Shown here: in pieces, positions 24,722 through 33,884 of the stretch | Layout of the letters: the number at the start of each line of letters is the position of its first letter | Position numbering within the stretch: position 1 is the stretch's first letter | Assembly: GCA_016197205.1 (NCBI GenBank) | Contig: JACPWG010000096.1 | Span: forward strand, 93,902-157,901 | DNA: 64,000 nucleotides | DNA from: Planctomycetota bacterium | Lineage (GTDB): Bacteria; Planctomycetota; MHYJ01; WSZJ01; JACPWG01 | Reading direction: 5' to 3' | Notes under the pieces: model-generated | What the model saw: only the letters and a program-made list of their open reading frames with translations | Told to the model about the DNA's origin: nothing | The model's database searches: none | Position numbers and translations under genes: made by a program

Positions 24722-25900
24722 CTACCGGTTGGAAAGGGCCGCAACGCCGGGGAGATCCTTCCCCTCGAAAAACTCGAGGGAGGCGCCGCCGCCGGTCGAC
24801 ACGTGGGACATCTGGTCCGCGAGGCCGAACTTGTATACCGCCGCCGCGGTGTCCCCGCCGCCCACCACCCTGAACGCCTGGCTTTTCGCCAGCGCCTTCG
24901 CCACCGCTTGCGTGCCCATCGCGAACTTCGCGTATTCGAAAATCCCCATCGGCCCGTTCCAGAGCACCGACTTCGCCGTGGCGATTTTTTCCTCGAACGC
25001 GCGCACCGTCTTCGGGCCGAGGTCCACGCCGATCCAGCCTTCCGGGATCTGCCCGACCTCGATGCGGATCCGCGCCTTGGGATCGATCTTGTCCGCAACG
25101 AGATGGTCAACCGGCAGCAGCACCTCGACTTTCCGCTGCTCGGCCCGCCGGAGAAGGTTCGTCGCCGTGTCGAGCCTGTCGTACTCGACCTTCGACCCGC
25201 CGACTTCCTTGCCCTGCGCCTTCAGGAAGGTGTACGCCATCGCGCCGCCCACCAGCAGGACCTGCGCGCGATTGAGGAGGTTCTCGATGACAGGGATCTT
25301 GTCGGAGACCTTCGCGCCGCCAAGGATCACGACGAAGGGCTTCTCGGGGGTCTCGACGAGCTTGCCGAGCCCCTCGATCTCCTTCTTCATGCACAGCCCG
25401 GCGCCCGCCTTCAGGTAGCGTCCGACGCCGACGACCGAGGCGTGCGCCCGGTGCGACGCGCCGAAGGCGTCGTTCACGTACACCTCGCCCAGGATCGCCA
25501 GCTTCCGCGCAAAGGCGTCCTCGTTCCCCTCTTCGCCCGGATGGAAGCGGAGGTTCTCGAGCAGGAAAATCTCCCCTTCCTTCATCTTCGTGACGGCCTT
25601 CTCGACCTCCGGCCCGACGCAATCGGTGAGCTTCTTGACCGGGCGCTCCAGGAGCTGCTCCAGCCGCTCCGCCACCGGGTCGAGCCTCAGTTTCTCGTCG
25701 ACCCCCTTCGGCCGGCCGAGATGGGTCATGAGGACCAGCTTCCCCTTGTTGTCCAGGATGTATTTCAGCGTGGGCAGCGTCGCGCGGATCCTTGAGTCGT
25801 CCGAAACCTTCCCGTTCTCGTCCAGGGGGCAGTTGTAATCCACGCGGAGCAGGACGCGCTTCCCTCGCACGTTCATGTCATGAATGGTCAGCTTGGCCAT
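24722..25900 (-). CDS. pgk: Phosphoglycerate kinase
   Basis: The 392-residue glycolytic enzyme transfers phosphate between 1,3-bisphosphoglycerate and ADP. It shows the substrate-binding N-domain (RVLLRVDYNCPLD, THLGRPKG, FLLENLRFHPGE, VNDAFGASHRAHAS) and the nucleotide-binding C-domain (LGGAKVSDK, WNGPMGIFE, VVGGGDTAAAV). Length and motif order are normal. It starts 26 bp after gap, with GGAGAACTCG upstream of the ATG, and shares the promoter upstream of gap. Confidence 0.96.
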   Translation of the reverse strand: MAKLTIHDMNVRGKRVLLRVDYNCPLDENGKVSDDSRIRATLPTLKYILDNKGKLVLMTHLGRPKGVDEKLRLDPVAERLEQLLERPVKKLTDCVGPEVEKAVTKMKEGEIFLLENLRFHPGEEGNEDAFARKLAILGEVYVNDAFGASHRAHASVVGVGRYLKAGAGLCMKKEIEGLGKLVETPEKPFVVILGGAKVSDKIPVIENLLNRAQVLLVGGAMAYTFLKAQGKEVGGSKVEYDRLDTATNLLRRAEQRKVEVLLPVDHLVADKIDPKARIRIEVGQIPEGWIGVDLGPKTVRAFEEKIATAKSVLWNGPMGIFEYAKFAMGTQAVAKALAKSQAFRVVGGGDTAAAVYKFGLADQMSHVSTGGGASLEFFEGKDLPGVAALSNR

Positions 25901-25926
25901 CGAGTTCTCCTTGGCGAATGAGCGGG

Positions 25927-26931
25927 CTACTTGACGGTTTGGGCGAACTGGATGAGGTCGACGACGCGGTTCGAGTAGCCCCACTCGTTGTCGTACCACC
26001 CGAAGACCTTGACGAAATTTCCGTCCAGCCCCAACGTGAGCTTCGAATCGAAAATGCAGGAATGGGTGTTCCCCACGATGTCCTGCGAGACGATCTCGTC
26101 TTGGCAGTACTCGAGCACGCCCTTCAGGGGGCCTGCCGCCGCCTCCTGGAAGGCCGCGTTGATCTCGGCCGCCGTGGCCGGCTTCTTCAGCTCGGCGGTG
26201 AGGTCGGTCATCGAGCCGTCCGGGACGGGGACCCGCAGCGCGGTGCCGTCCATTTTCCCCTTCAACTCGGGGATCACCTCGCCGATCGCGCGCGCGGCGC
26301 CGGTCGTCGTCGGGATGATGTTGATGGCCGCGGCGCGCGCCCGGCGCAAGTCCTTGTGGACCAGGTCGGCGATGCGCTGGTCGTTCGTGTACGCGTGGAT
26401 CGTCGTCATCAGGCCCCGCACGATGCCGAACCGGTCGTTCAGGACCTTGGCCATCGGCGCCAGGCAGTTCGTGGTGCAGGAGGCGTTGGAGATGATCTTG
26501 TGCTCGGGCTTGAGATGCTGAGGGTTGACCCCCATCACGATCGTCGCGTCGATCTTGTCCTTGGCCGGGACCGTCAGCAGCACCCGCTTTGCGCCCTGGT
26601 CGAGGTGTTTCTGGCAGTCCGCGCGGGAGGTGAAGATCCCCGTGGACTCGACCACGAAGTCGATCTCGAACTGCTTCCACGGCAGCTTCGTGGGATCCTT
26701 TTCCGCGAGGACCTTGAGGTCCTGGCCGTTGACCGCGAAGCCCCCGTCTTTGAGGGCGATCGTCCCGTCGAAGCGGCCGAAGATCGAGTCGTACTTGAGC
26801 AGGTGGGCGAGGGTCTTCGCGTCCACCAAATCGTTGATGACCACGACCTGGAAGTCCGGGCGCTGGAGCATGAGTTTGAACACGTGCCGGCCGATGCGGC
26901 CGAAGCCGTTGATCGCGACGCGGATGGCCAT
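25927..26931 (-). CDS. gap: Glyceraldehyde-3-phosphate dehydrogenase, type I
   Basis: The 334-residue enzyme has the NAD-binding N-terminus VAINGFGRIGRHVFK and INDLVD with Asp34, which favours NAD over NADP. The catalytic Cys152 sits in SNASCTTNCLAP, followed by TTIHAYTNDQ, GAARAIGEV and the C-terminal WYDNEWGYSNR. Length is typical of type I enzymes. It is first in the gap-pgk unit and follows a strong promoter at 27006-27033. The start ATG is preceded by a weak ribosome site (CCAGGAGCCTGTCACG). Confidence 0.96.
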   Translation of the reverse strand: MAIRVAINGFGRIGRHVFKLMLQRPDFQVVVINDLVDAKTLAHLLKYDSIFGRFDGTIALKDGGFAVNGQDLKVLAEKDPTKLPWKQFEIDFVVESTGIFTSRADCQKHLDQGAKRVLLTVPAKDKIDATIVMGVNPQHLKPEHKIISNASCTTNCLAPMAKVLNDRFGIVRGLMTTIHAYTNDQRIADLVHKDLRRARAAAINIIPTTTGAARAIGEVIPELKGKMDGTALRVPVPDGSMTDLTAELKKPATAAEINAAFQEAAAGPLKGVLEYCQDEIVSQDIVGNTHSCIFDSKLTLGLDGNFVKVFGWYDNEWGYSNRVVDLIQFAQTVK

Positions 26932-27005
26932 CGTGACAGGCTCCTGGCTAGAGGGTCCTGGGAGACGGCTGGGGAGGGCCGTCGATGCAACCAAGCAAGC
27001 GGACC

Positions 27006-27033
27006 ATTATAGGAGGGGGGGCATCGCAGTCAA
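27006..27033 (-). promoter_or_regulatory. Near-consensus promoter of gap-pgk unit
   Basis: On the minus strand TTGACT, a 16-bp spacer and a perfect TATAAT precede gap. Transcription would start near 26999, giving a leader of about 70 nt. Confidence 0.75.
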
Positions 27034-27052
27034 GTAAAATGGTCAAAACTCC

Positions 27053-27080
27053 TTGACTGGGGGAGCCCTGGTGCTAAAAT
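27053..27080 (+). promoter_or_regulatory. Promoter of the DUF2225-TPR-STAS unit
   Basis: TTGACT, a 16-bp spacer and TAAAAT, divergent from the gap promoter and only 20 bp from it. The two promoters share the same -35 hexamer and spacer length. Confidence 0.65.
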
Positions 27081-27131
27081 ACCGCCCTTCCCTCGGCGCC
27101 CCTCATCCCCCTCCTTCCCCGGGAGCCGATC

Positions 27132-28196
27132 ATGCTCGGAACTCGCTGGCTCGCGTTCTGCGGTCTGTTCTGGCTGGCCGCGGTCGCGATAGCCCCCGCG
27201 GCCTCCGTCCGCGAGAAGCCCGCCACGTGCCCCTATTGCGCCTTCGCCTTCCAGGGGCTCGAAGTGGTCGCCGAGGACTTCAAGGCCGGCCCCCCGGATC
27301 CCGACCTCTTCGTCCGCCCCATGTCGGGCGCGCCGCGGGAGTTCTTCACCGTCTGGACCTGTCCGAAGTGCTACTTCTCCGCACTGGCCACGGACTATGC
27401 CCAGGCCCTCACCGAGGACGACAAGAAGCGCCTCGCCCCCCAACTCAAGGAACTGCGCTGGCTCCGCCCCCAGGGGATGGCCGAGGAGCCGACGAGCCAG
27501 ATCCGCATTCCCGCCTGGTTCAAGCACAAGGCGATGTACCTCTGCTACGTCGCGCTCGGCAAGCCCCAGTGGATCCTGGGAAACGCCGCCCTCCGTGGCT
27601 GCTGGGTCGCGCGCGTTTATCACGATCCGATCGACCGCGACCGCGCGCTCGCCCAGACCTATGCCGAGATGACCAAGGCCTTCGAGCAGCGGCACCAGAA
27701 GGAAATCGGGGAGCAGCGCGCGTTCGCGCTGTACCGCCTGCATCTCTTCCACGGCCGGCTCTTTCTCGACGATCTCCGCAACGGCCGCTTCACCGAGGAG
27801 GAAAAACCCCTCGCCGCCTTCATCGGGGCCTGTTTTCTCCGCGAGGGCGGGGAGCATGGCTCGGCGGTCGGCCCCTTGAACGAGGTCCTGTCCCATCCCC
27901 GCGCCTCCAGCGTCCTCAAAGAGCTGGCTTCCTCCGAACTCTTTCTGCAAAAGGTCGAGGAGGAGTTTCAGCGTCTCGCCCTGCAACACTTCGAAAAGGC
28001 GCTTGCCGACAACGAAATCCCGGACGAGGAGCGCCGCGCGTTCTGCACCTATCTGGTCGGGGAACTCCATCGCCGGCTCGGACGGCCCGCGGACGCCGCC
28101 GCCTGGTTCGACAAGGCGCTGGCGAACGCCAACACCCCGAAGTCGATCCAGGACTGGGCCAAGGCTCAGCGCCAGTTGGTCTCCGGAGGCAAGTAG
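27132..28196 (+). CDS. Exported DUF2225-family protein
   Basis: The 354-residue protein has a signal peptide (WLAFCGLFWLAAVAIAPAASV). The mature N-terminus holds two CxxC pairs (CPYCAFAFQGLEV and WTCPKCYFSALATDY), which can bind zinc, the hallmark of DUF2225. The remainder is helical, with a TPR-like C-terminus (ALADNEIPDEERRAF, FDKALANANTPKS). DUF2225 proteins elsewhere are cytoplasmic or secreted without known enzymatic role. The gene is 9 bp upstream of the 1006-residue TPR gene and shares its promoter at 27053. Confidence 0.85.
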   Translation: MLGTRWLAFCGLFWLAAVAIAPAASVREKPATCPYCAFAFQGLEVVAEDFKAGPPDPDLFVRPMSGAPREFFTVWTCPKCYFSALATDYAQALTEDDKKRLAPQLKELRWLRPQGMAEEPTSQIRIPAWFKHKAMYLCYVALGKPQWILGNAALRGCWVARVYHDPIDRDRALAQTYAEMTKAFEQRHQKEIGEQRAFALYRLHLFHGRLFLDDLRNGRFTEEEKPLAAFIGACFLREGGEHGSAVGPLNEVLSHPRASSVLKELASSELFLQKVEEEFQRLALQHFEKALADNEIPDEERRAFCTYLVGELHRRLGRPADAAAWFDKALANANTPKSIQDWAKAQRQLVSGGK

Positions 28197-28205
28197 GGAT
28201 CGCAG

Positions 28206-31200
28206 ATGCCCACGCAGGATGATCTCCTCCTGGGGCAAATCGCCGTGGAGCGGGGGAAGCTTTCCCCCGAGGAACTGAATCGCTGCTTCGCGGAGATGGA
28301 GCACAGCGATCCCAAACCCCCGCTCGCGTCCATCCTGCTCGGCCGCGGCTACCTTGGCATCGCCGATTTCGAGGCCCTCCTGGAAACACACCCTTCGCTG
28401 CTCCTGCCCTCCGCCGGCGCCGCCCCGCTCCGGGTCGCGGACCTCGAGCGGCGCCTGGCGGTCGACAAGGGCGGCGGTCGCCGTCGCGTCGAAGACAAGG
28501 ACTGGTCGCGTCCCCGTGTCCCGTGGGCGCGGATCCTGGCGATCTCCCTCCTCGCGGTCGCGGGCACGGCCCTCTGGCTGATGACGGACCGGTGGTCCGT
28601 CCCTCGCGTCGCGACGAACGGAAGGCCCGGCAAAGGCTCCGAGGACGGCCCCAATGCTCCGGCCCTGGACGCGGCGGTGACGCCCGGCGAGACGGCCCGG
28701 CACCCGAAAGCCGCGGGCGCCGCGGGTTCGGAGGGGCACGCGACGCCGGTGTCAACGGCCGTCACCGCGGGCGCCGATTCCGGCAAGGGCGCGCTCCCGG
28801 GGGCGAAGTCCGGCGTGGACCGTACCGTCCTCACCGAGAAGCCTCCGACCTCCGCTGCGAATCACCCGGCCGAAGCGGCCGGTCGCCAAGGCGCAGACGG
28901 GAGCGAGTCCACCGGTGCGACTCCCAGCGTGCCGCCGGTCGGACGCGAGAGCGCCGGCACTCCCAACCCGCCCACCTCCTCCGCCGTCCCCGCAGCCGCC
29001 GGCATGGCGCCCGCGTCCGCCCCGTCCGCCGCCCCCGCGTCGGCGTCGAAAGACCCGGAAGCCTCCAGTCCGGTCGGGGGAGCGCCGTCGCCGCTTGTGC
29101 CCCCGTTCACTCCCGCTCCGGAACCGGCGGCGACGGAAAGGCCCGCAGCGGAGGCGCGTCCCGGTCCCTCCGCGTCGTCGGCGCCCGTCGGCGCGTCCGC
29201 GTCCGCGTCCGCGTCCGCGACCGAGACATCGAGCCTGTCCCCGGAGCGGCGGGCCGAGCTTTTCCGGCCGCTGCGGGAAACGGCGGAGGCGGTCCTTGTC
29301 GGGCGGGCGACCGAGGGACGACCGATCGCGGAGGCGCTGCGGAAGCTGCTTACGGAGCTGGACGCTCTCGCCCAGAAAGACGCCGGCTGGGCCGAGCCGA
29401 TCTGGTATCGAGGCGCGGCTCGGATCGCCCTGGGCGACGAGCGACGCGGGCTGGTGGACCTCTCGCGCGCCGCGGAGCTGGAGCCGGAGCTGGGCAGGCG
29501 CCGCTACGAATACGTCGAACACCTGGTCTCGGGCTATGCACGGCTCTTCCAACCCGTCGAGGGGGGCGGGTGGGCGGAGGGTGGACTCGCGCTCAAGACC
29601 GAAGGGCGGGCAGGGCGGGCGCGCGCGGACGTGCTCGCGCGGGAGATCCAGCGACAGTTGAAGGCGCCGCCGGGACCGGAGGCGCCGGCCTGGGACGGGG
29701 CTTGGCGACGCGGCGTGAGCGCGCTCCTGGAGGGCGACGCGACGACGAGCGTGGCGAGGCTGCGCGAAGCCGCGGAGGCGAGGCAACCGATGGATGCCGG
29801 GTGGGCGTGGCGCGACCTGGCCTTCGCGCGGCTTCTCGGCGGCGACTCCGAGGGCGCGCTGGCGGACCTCGCGCGGGCCGTGGAGCACGACCCGGCGCCT
29901 GCGAGGAAGGCTGCCGCCCACCGCCTGCGGGCCTTGGCCTGCTGGTGCCGCGGGGAGCTGGCGAAGGCGCTCTCGGCTTGGGAGGACGCCCTCGCGCCGG
30001 CGAGCGCGGACGCGGAGGGCTTTTCCCTGCGCGGTCGGATCCAGGCGCTGCGCGGGGATGCGCCCGCCGCGCGCCGGGATCAGGCGAGTGCCCTGGCGCT
30101 CGATCCGCAACTCGCGACCGCGCATTCGCAGCTCGGCCTCCTCTTTCTCGGCGAGGGTCGGGAGACCGAGGCGATGGAAGAGTTCCTGAAGGCCCTGGAG
30201 CGGGATGCCGACGAAGTGGCGGGCTTCGCCGCGCTGGCCAAGGCGAGGCTCGCCGCGAAGGACACGACCGGCGCGATCCAGGTGTGGGGGCGCGTGCTGG
30301 GGCGCGTGCCGGACTCGGGGGAGGGGCTCGCGGGCCGTGCGGCCGCGCGGCGCGCGGCGGGTGACCTCGCCGGCGCCGAGGAGGACCTTACCCGCGCGGC
30401 GGCGCAGCTCCCGGGCTCGGCCGAGCTCGCGCTGGAACGCGCGCTGGTGCGCCGGGAGCGCGGGAACGTAAAGGGGGCGATCGCCGACGCGCGTCAGGCG
30501 GCGCAACTGCGCCCTCGCTTCGCGGCCGCGAGCCTGACATTGGGTTCGTTGCTGGAGGCGGAGCGCGACTTGCCCGGGGCGATCGAGGCCTATGGACGGG
30601 CGATCGAGGCCGACCCGCGCTCGGCCGCGGCCTACACGAATCGCGGGCTGGCGCGGCACAAGAACGGCGAGTTGAAGGCCGCCTATGACGACCACTCGAA
30701 GGCGCTCGAACTCGCGCCCGGCATGGCGATGGCCTACGTGAACCGCGCGCTCGTGCGCCAGATGTGGGGCGACCTCGGCGGGGCGCTGACGGATCTCACG
30801 AAGGCGATCGAACTGGACGGCAAGTCGGCCATTGCCTACGTGAATCGTGCGCTCGTGAAGCGGCAGCTCGACGATTTGAAGGGCGCCCTCGCGGACGTGA
30901 ACACGGCGCTCGCGGTGGACGCGAAGAATTTGCTTGCCCTGGTGAACCGGGGGGAGCTGCGGCGCCTGCAGGGGGACCCCGACGGGGCGCTGGAAGACTT
31001 CGACGAGGTCCTGGAGAGCCGTCCCGACGTGCCGGAGGCGCTCGGAGGACGCGGGATGATCCTGCAACGACGCGCCAAGTACGCGGACGCGATCCGCGAC
31101 TACGAGCGGTTCCTGGAGAGGGCCCCGGACCACCCGATGGTGGAGCGGATCCGGTCCTGGCTGCGGGAGTGCAGGATGCGCCTGGCGGCGCAGGGAGCGG

Positions 31201-31226
31201 AGGCGGCCGGCGCCCGGAAGGAGTGA
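28206..31226 (+). CDS. Large TPR protein with N-terminal MshEN-like motif and single membrane helix
   Basis: The 1006-residue protein has an N-terminal helical motif (LLLGQIAVERGKLSPEELNRC, then SILLGRGYLGIADFEALL) like that of GspE/MshEN regulatory domains. A membrane helix follows at about residues 116-134 (ARILAISLLAVAGTALWLM). Residues about 140-350 are Ala/Pro/Ser-rich linker. The C-terminal 640 residues are TPR repeats, ending with several regular units such as AYVNRALVKRQLDDLKGALADVN. Cytoplasmic N-terminus and external TPR array are inferred. It lies 9 bp after the DUF2225 gene and 34 bp before the STAS gene. Confidence 0.88.
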   Translation: MPTQDDLLLGQIAVERGKLSPEELNRCFAEMEHSDPKPPLASILLGRGYLGIADFEALLETHPSLLLPSAGAAPLRVADLERRLAVDKGGGRRRVEDKDWSRPRVPWARILAISLLAVAGTALWLMTDRWSVPRVATNGRPGKGSEDGPNAPALDAAVTPGETARHPKAAGAAGSEGHATPVSTAVTAGADSGKGALPGAKSGVDRTVLTEKPPTSAANHPAEAAGRQGADGSESTGATPSVPPVGRESAGTPNPPTSSAVPAAAGMAPASAPSAAPASASKDPEASSPVGGAPSPLVPPFTPAPEPAATERPAAEARPGPSASSAPVGASASASASATETSSLSPERRAELFRPLRETAEAVLVGRATEGRPIAEALRKLLTELDALAQKDAGWAEPIWYRGAARIALGDERRGLVDLSRAAELEPELGRRRYEYVEHLVSGYARLFQPVEGGGWAEGGLALKTEGRAGRARADVLAREIQRQLKAPPGPEAPAWDGAWRRGVSALLEGDATTSVARLREAAEARQPMDAGWAWRDLAFARLLGGDSEGALADLARAVEHDPAPARKAAAHRLRALACWCRGELAKALSAWEDALAPASADAEGFSLRGRIQALRGDAPAARRDQASALALDPQLATAHSQLGLLFLGEGRETEAMEEFLKALERDADEVAGFAALAKARLAAKDTTGAIQVWGRVLGRVPDSGEGLAGRAAARRAAGDLAGAEEDLTRAAAQLPGSAELALERALVRRERGNVKGAIADARQAAQLRPRFAAASLTLGSLLEAERDLPGAIEAYGRAIEADPRSAAAYTNRGLARHKNGELKAAYDDHSKALELAPGMAMAYVNRALVRQMWGDLGGALTDLTKAIELDGKSAIAYVNRALVKRQLDDLKGALADVNTALAVDAKNLLALVNRGELRRLQGDPDGALEDFDEVLESRPDVPEALGGRGMILQRRAKYADAIRDYERFLERAPDHPMVERIRSWLRECRMRLAAQGAEAAGARKE

Positions 31227-31260
31227 AAACAATGCCTGCTAGAAGGAAGGGCATGGTTCG

Positions 31261-31650
31261 ATGCATTTGACGACGCAAAGCGGTCCGGGCTTCACGGAGA
31301 TCAGCGTGAAGGGGCGGATCTCGAAAGCGGCTGAGTTCGCGGCGCTGCGAGCGTCTTTGTCCCAGGCGCTGAAGCGAAAAAAGACCGCCGTGTTCCTCCA
31401 CATGGAGGGGTGCGAGTACATTTCGAGCGAGGGCGTCGGGGCGATTCTGGAGGTGGCCGGGGACGCGGCGGCGTACGAGAGCACGCTCGCGATCCTGCGC
31501 CCGAGCATCGGCGTCAAGAAGGTCATCGAGGCGCTGGGGATCGAACGCGAGGTTCCGGTGTTTCAGAGCCGGGAAGAGGCGCTGAAGTTCGCGCGCGGGG
31601 CGGCGCCCGATCCGCGCCCGCCGGAGAACCCCGACGAGTCGCGCTCCTAG
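31261..31650 (+). CDS. STAS-domain protein (anti-sigma factor antagonist-like)
   Basis: This 129-residue protein is a single STAS domain of the SpoIIAA type, followed by a Pro-rich tail. The region that carries the phosphorylated Ser in SpoIIAA (DSSG) reads ISSEGVG here (residues 54-60), so the phospho-position aligns with Glu57. That may make the protein constitutively unphosphorylated-like or mimicking. The upstream kinase-type switch gene (SpoIIAB-like) is absent. It is the last gene of the DUF2225-TPR unit, so a scaffold or sensor role within that unit is plausible. Confidence 0.85.
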   Translation: MHLTTQSGPGFTEISVKGRISKAAEFAALRASLSQALKRKKTAVFLHMEGCEYISSEGVGAILEVAGDAAAYESTLAILRPSIGVKKVIEALGIEREVPVFQSREEALKFARGAAPDPRPPENPDESRS

Positions 31651-31694
31651 GGCCCGTCAGAAAACAACCTGCTCGTTGAGCGGGCAGGGGAGCG

Positions 31695-31855
31695 ACATGA
31701 ATTCTCAATGCTCAATTTTCAAGACTCGGACAAGGTTCAAGGTTCAATTCTCAAGGACCACAATGGAACGCAGCCCGGGCACCTCGTCCCGGATTCTGAG
31801 CCTTGAGACTTGAGCCTTGTCTGGAAATTGATCATTGAGCCTTGAGCCTTTCCAT
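31695..31855. repeat. AT-rich block of TTCAAG/TTGAGC imperfect repeats
   Basis: The left half repeats TTCAA and CTCAA (for example CAAGGTTCAAGGTTCAATTC). The right half repeats TTGAG (GAGCCTTGAGACTTGAGCC). The halves are roughly inverted copies, so the block could fold into a long imperfect hairpin. It is clearly AT-rich against the flanking sequence. Confidence 0.6.
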
Positions 31856-31910
31856 GAAGAGCTCCCTGGTTTCCGAGTTGCATAAGTCGTTTCTTGACGT
31901 GCCCGCTGCG

Positions 31911-32073
31911 GCCCGTTGACGAGGTCCAGGCACGCTGCCTGGGGGCGCGGGCCTCCCTCCTTCGCTCGCTGGACGCGAACCGCGGAGCGCAGGCCGGCCC
32001 GCGCGAACGGCCGCAGGGGCTGCGACCCGCCGTGACAGCATGGACGTCGGTGCCCGAAGTTCGTCAACGGGCC
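31911..32073. repeat. Dispersed repeat family 2, copy B
   Basis: A 163-bp copy with ends GCCCGTTGACGAGGTCCAGG and GAAGTTCGTCAACGGGCC. Inside it shares the CTGCCTGGGGGCGCGGGCC and GCTGCGACCCGCCGTGACAG modules with copy A. Confidence 0.7.
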
Positions 32074-32215
32074 ACTCGCAGGGGCGTGAAGCAGGCCGGT
32101 CGCGGGACGAACCGCGCAGGGCGCGAATCGCAGTCGTGCGGCGCGCGAAACCCTCGGCCTCGGTCGTTTCCTCCGCACCGACGAGGTCACCGAATGGAGT
32201 TGCCCGGGAGGGGAA

Positions 32216-33529
32216 ATGCCATCCGCTGAACAGATCCTGAGAACCGTGCTGACCCTCCTGGCCGCGGACGGGCGGATCGGGCCGAGGGAACGGAGTTTCT
32301 TGGACGTCGTCGGCAAGTCCCTGAAGGTCTCGCCGCAGGACGTGGAGACCTACGCGGCGGAGGCGCTCCAAGGCAGGACCCTGCTTGCCCTGCCCGGAGG
32401 CGCGCAGGCGCGGGCGGAGTTCATGGCGCTCTTGATCGAAGCGACCGCCGTGGACGGGATGATCACGCCCCAGGAGCGAAGGCTGCTGGATGCCGTCGCG
32501 GGGAAGCTCGACTGGACGGCGGCGCAGCTCGACGCCAAGCTCGAGGATGCGCTGGACCGGTTCAGCGAGCGGATCCGATTGGAGCTGGCGGGCAAGACGT
32601 CCTCCGGCGCCGCGGATGCGACCTCGCGTGCGCGTGCCTTGGCGTCCCCGTCAGCGTCGCCGCCCGCGTCTTCGTCCGGAAGCGGCGCGTTCCCGGCGGC
32701 CGAGACCGTCGGCGGGAAGCCCAGGGCGACCTCGAACCCGCCGGCAGGGGCCTCCGTCGGATCGAGCGGCAACACGACGATCGCGATGAACGGAGAGGAG
32801 GCCGGCCGGAGCGGCGGCGGGGGGCAGGGCGTGGAGGCGCCGACGCTCCCGGGGACGATCGAGCAGGATGGCCGCGGCCTGCGCGCGCGGGCGATGCTCC
32901 AAATCGCGGCCGGGGCTGAGGAGCGCGGCGACCGCAAGGAAGCGAAGGAGACGCTGGAGGCGGCGCTCGCGCTCCTGCGGGAGTCGACCGATCGGCCCGG
33001 TCTCGCCGATTGCCTGGGCGCCCTGGGCCGGCTCCATGCGAGGACGGGGGATGTCGCGGGCGCGCTTTCGCTCCAGGAGGAGGCGCTGCTCCTGCGACGT
33101 GGGATCGGAGACGCGGCGGGAGTCGCGACCGGCTGTTTCGACATCGCGGAGTTGCACCGAGGGCGGGGGGACCTCAGCCGCGCGGTCGGGATGTACGAGC
33201 GCGCGCTTCTGCTGCAGCAGGAAACGGGGGACCGGAGGGGGGTGGTCGCGACCAGTCTCGCCCTCGGCGGGACGTATTGCTTCCGCGGAGAGTACGGGAC
33301 GGCGATCCAGGTTTACACGAAGGCGCTGGAGGGGTTGGAGGCGCTGGGAGATCGGGACGGCGTGGCGAATGCGGCCATCGAGCTGGCCATCGTGCACGAA
33401 TTGCGAAATGAAAACACCCGGGCGCTGCAGCTCTACGAGGTCTGCGAGCAAATCAAGAAGGAGCTCGGGCTCCCCTTGCCGCCGACGCTCGAGCCCGCGA
33501 TGCGGAAGTTGCGGGACAAGCAGGCGTGA
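32216..33529 (+). CDS. TerB-like domain plus TPR protein
   Basis: The 437-residue protein begins with a helical domain resembling TerB (residues 1-125), with the paired motifs LAADGRIGPRERSFLD and ATAVDGMITPQERRLLD. Each carries the Asp-Gly and Glu pattern seen in TerB metal-binding repeats. A Ser/Ala/Gly-rich linker follows (about 130-215). The C-terminus contains about five TPR units of the kinesin-light-chain spacing (GDVAGALSLQEEALLLRRG and others). The start is ATG at 32216 after GGGAGGGGAA. No neighbour on the plus strand follows within the window's next kilobase. Function unknown. Confidence 0.85.
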   Translation: MPSAEQILRTVLTLLAADGRIGPRERSFLDVVGKSLKVSPQDVETYAAEALQGRTLLALPGGAQARAEFMALLIEATAVDGMITPQERRLLDAVAGKLDWTAAQLDAKLEDALDRFSERIRLELAGKTSSGAADATSRARALASPSASPPASSSGSGAFPAAETVGGKPRATSNPPAGASVGSSGNTTIAMNGEEAGRSGGGGQGVEAPTLPGTIEQDGRGLRARAMLQIAAGAEERGDRKEAKETLEAALALLRESTDRPGLADCLGALGRLHARTGDVAGALSLQEEALLLRRGIGDAAGVATGCFDIAELHRGRGDLSRAVGMYERALLLQQETGDRRGVVATSLALGGTYCFRGEYGTAIQVYTKALEGLEALGDRDGVANAAIELAIVHELRNENTRALQLYEVCEQIKKELGLPLPPTLEPAMRKLRDKQA

Positions 33530-33542
33530 GGGGCGCGGGCGT

Positions 33543-33630
33543 GGCAGGTAGGCAGGTAGGCAGGTGGGCAGGTGGGCAGGTGGGCAGGTGGGCAGGTGGG
33601 CAGGTGGGCAGGTGGGCAGGTGGGCAGGTG
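33543..33630. repeat. Octamer tandem array, 11 units of GGCAGGTR
   Basis: Eleven perfect head-to-tail units of 8 bp (two GGCAGGTA, nine GGCAGGTG) start 13 bp after the TerB/TPR stop. There are no internal errors, which suggests recent expansion. Confidence 0.95.
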
Positions 33631-33780
33631 GGGGCGCAAGGACGGTGTCGGGAACCATCCGAATCGCCGCAGGCGTCGAGCGAGGCCGAGGGGGGCGTCT
33701 TGCTTCGTGGGCCCGGCGGCGCCGTGCCCCTACGGCGGGCGGCCAAGCGCACGGCGTTTCCCGGCAGCGCGGCCTGTCGC

Positions 33781-33808
33781 TCCGTAGGGGCGGGCCTTGT
33801 GCCCGCCC
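33781..33808. repeat. Dispersed hairpin repeat, CGTAGGGGC type
   Basis: CCGTAGGGG leads into the perfect 8-bp arms GGGCGGGC and GCCCGCCC with a CTTGT loop. A related hairpin lies at 43251-43283 and a partial copy at 33714-33730. Confidence 0.7.
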
Positions 33809-33884
33809 TTGACGCCGGGACGGCTGTCAGCGGCCTCAAGCGCCCGCGCAAGAATCACTTTACATTTTCGGGGATCGACCGATG

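Larger units (their letters stand above)
31651..32215. other. 565-bp intergenic region with AT-rich and family 2 repeats
   Basis: No gene is visible. Immediately after the STAS stop comes GGCCCGTCAG, the start sequence of repeat family 2. Then 31690-31855 is AT-rich with short direct and inverted CTCAAT/TTGAGC units. Positions 31911-32073 are family 2 copy B. The TerB/TPR gene starts at 32216 after GGGAGGGG. Confidence 0.6.

Noticed and set aside
33543..33630. Octamer array as a CRISPR array
   Set aside because: Units are 8 bp with no spacers and no cas genes are nearby.
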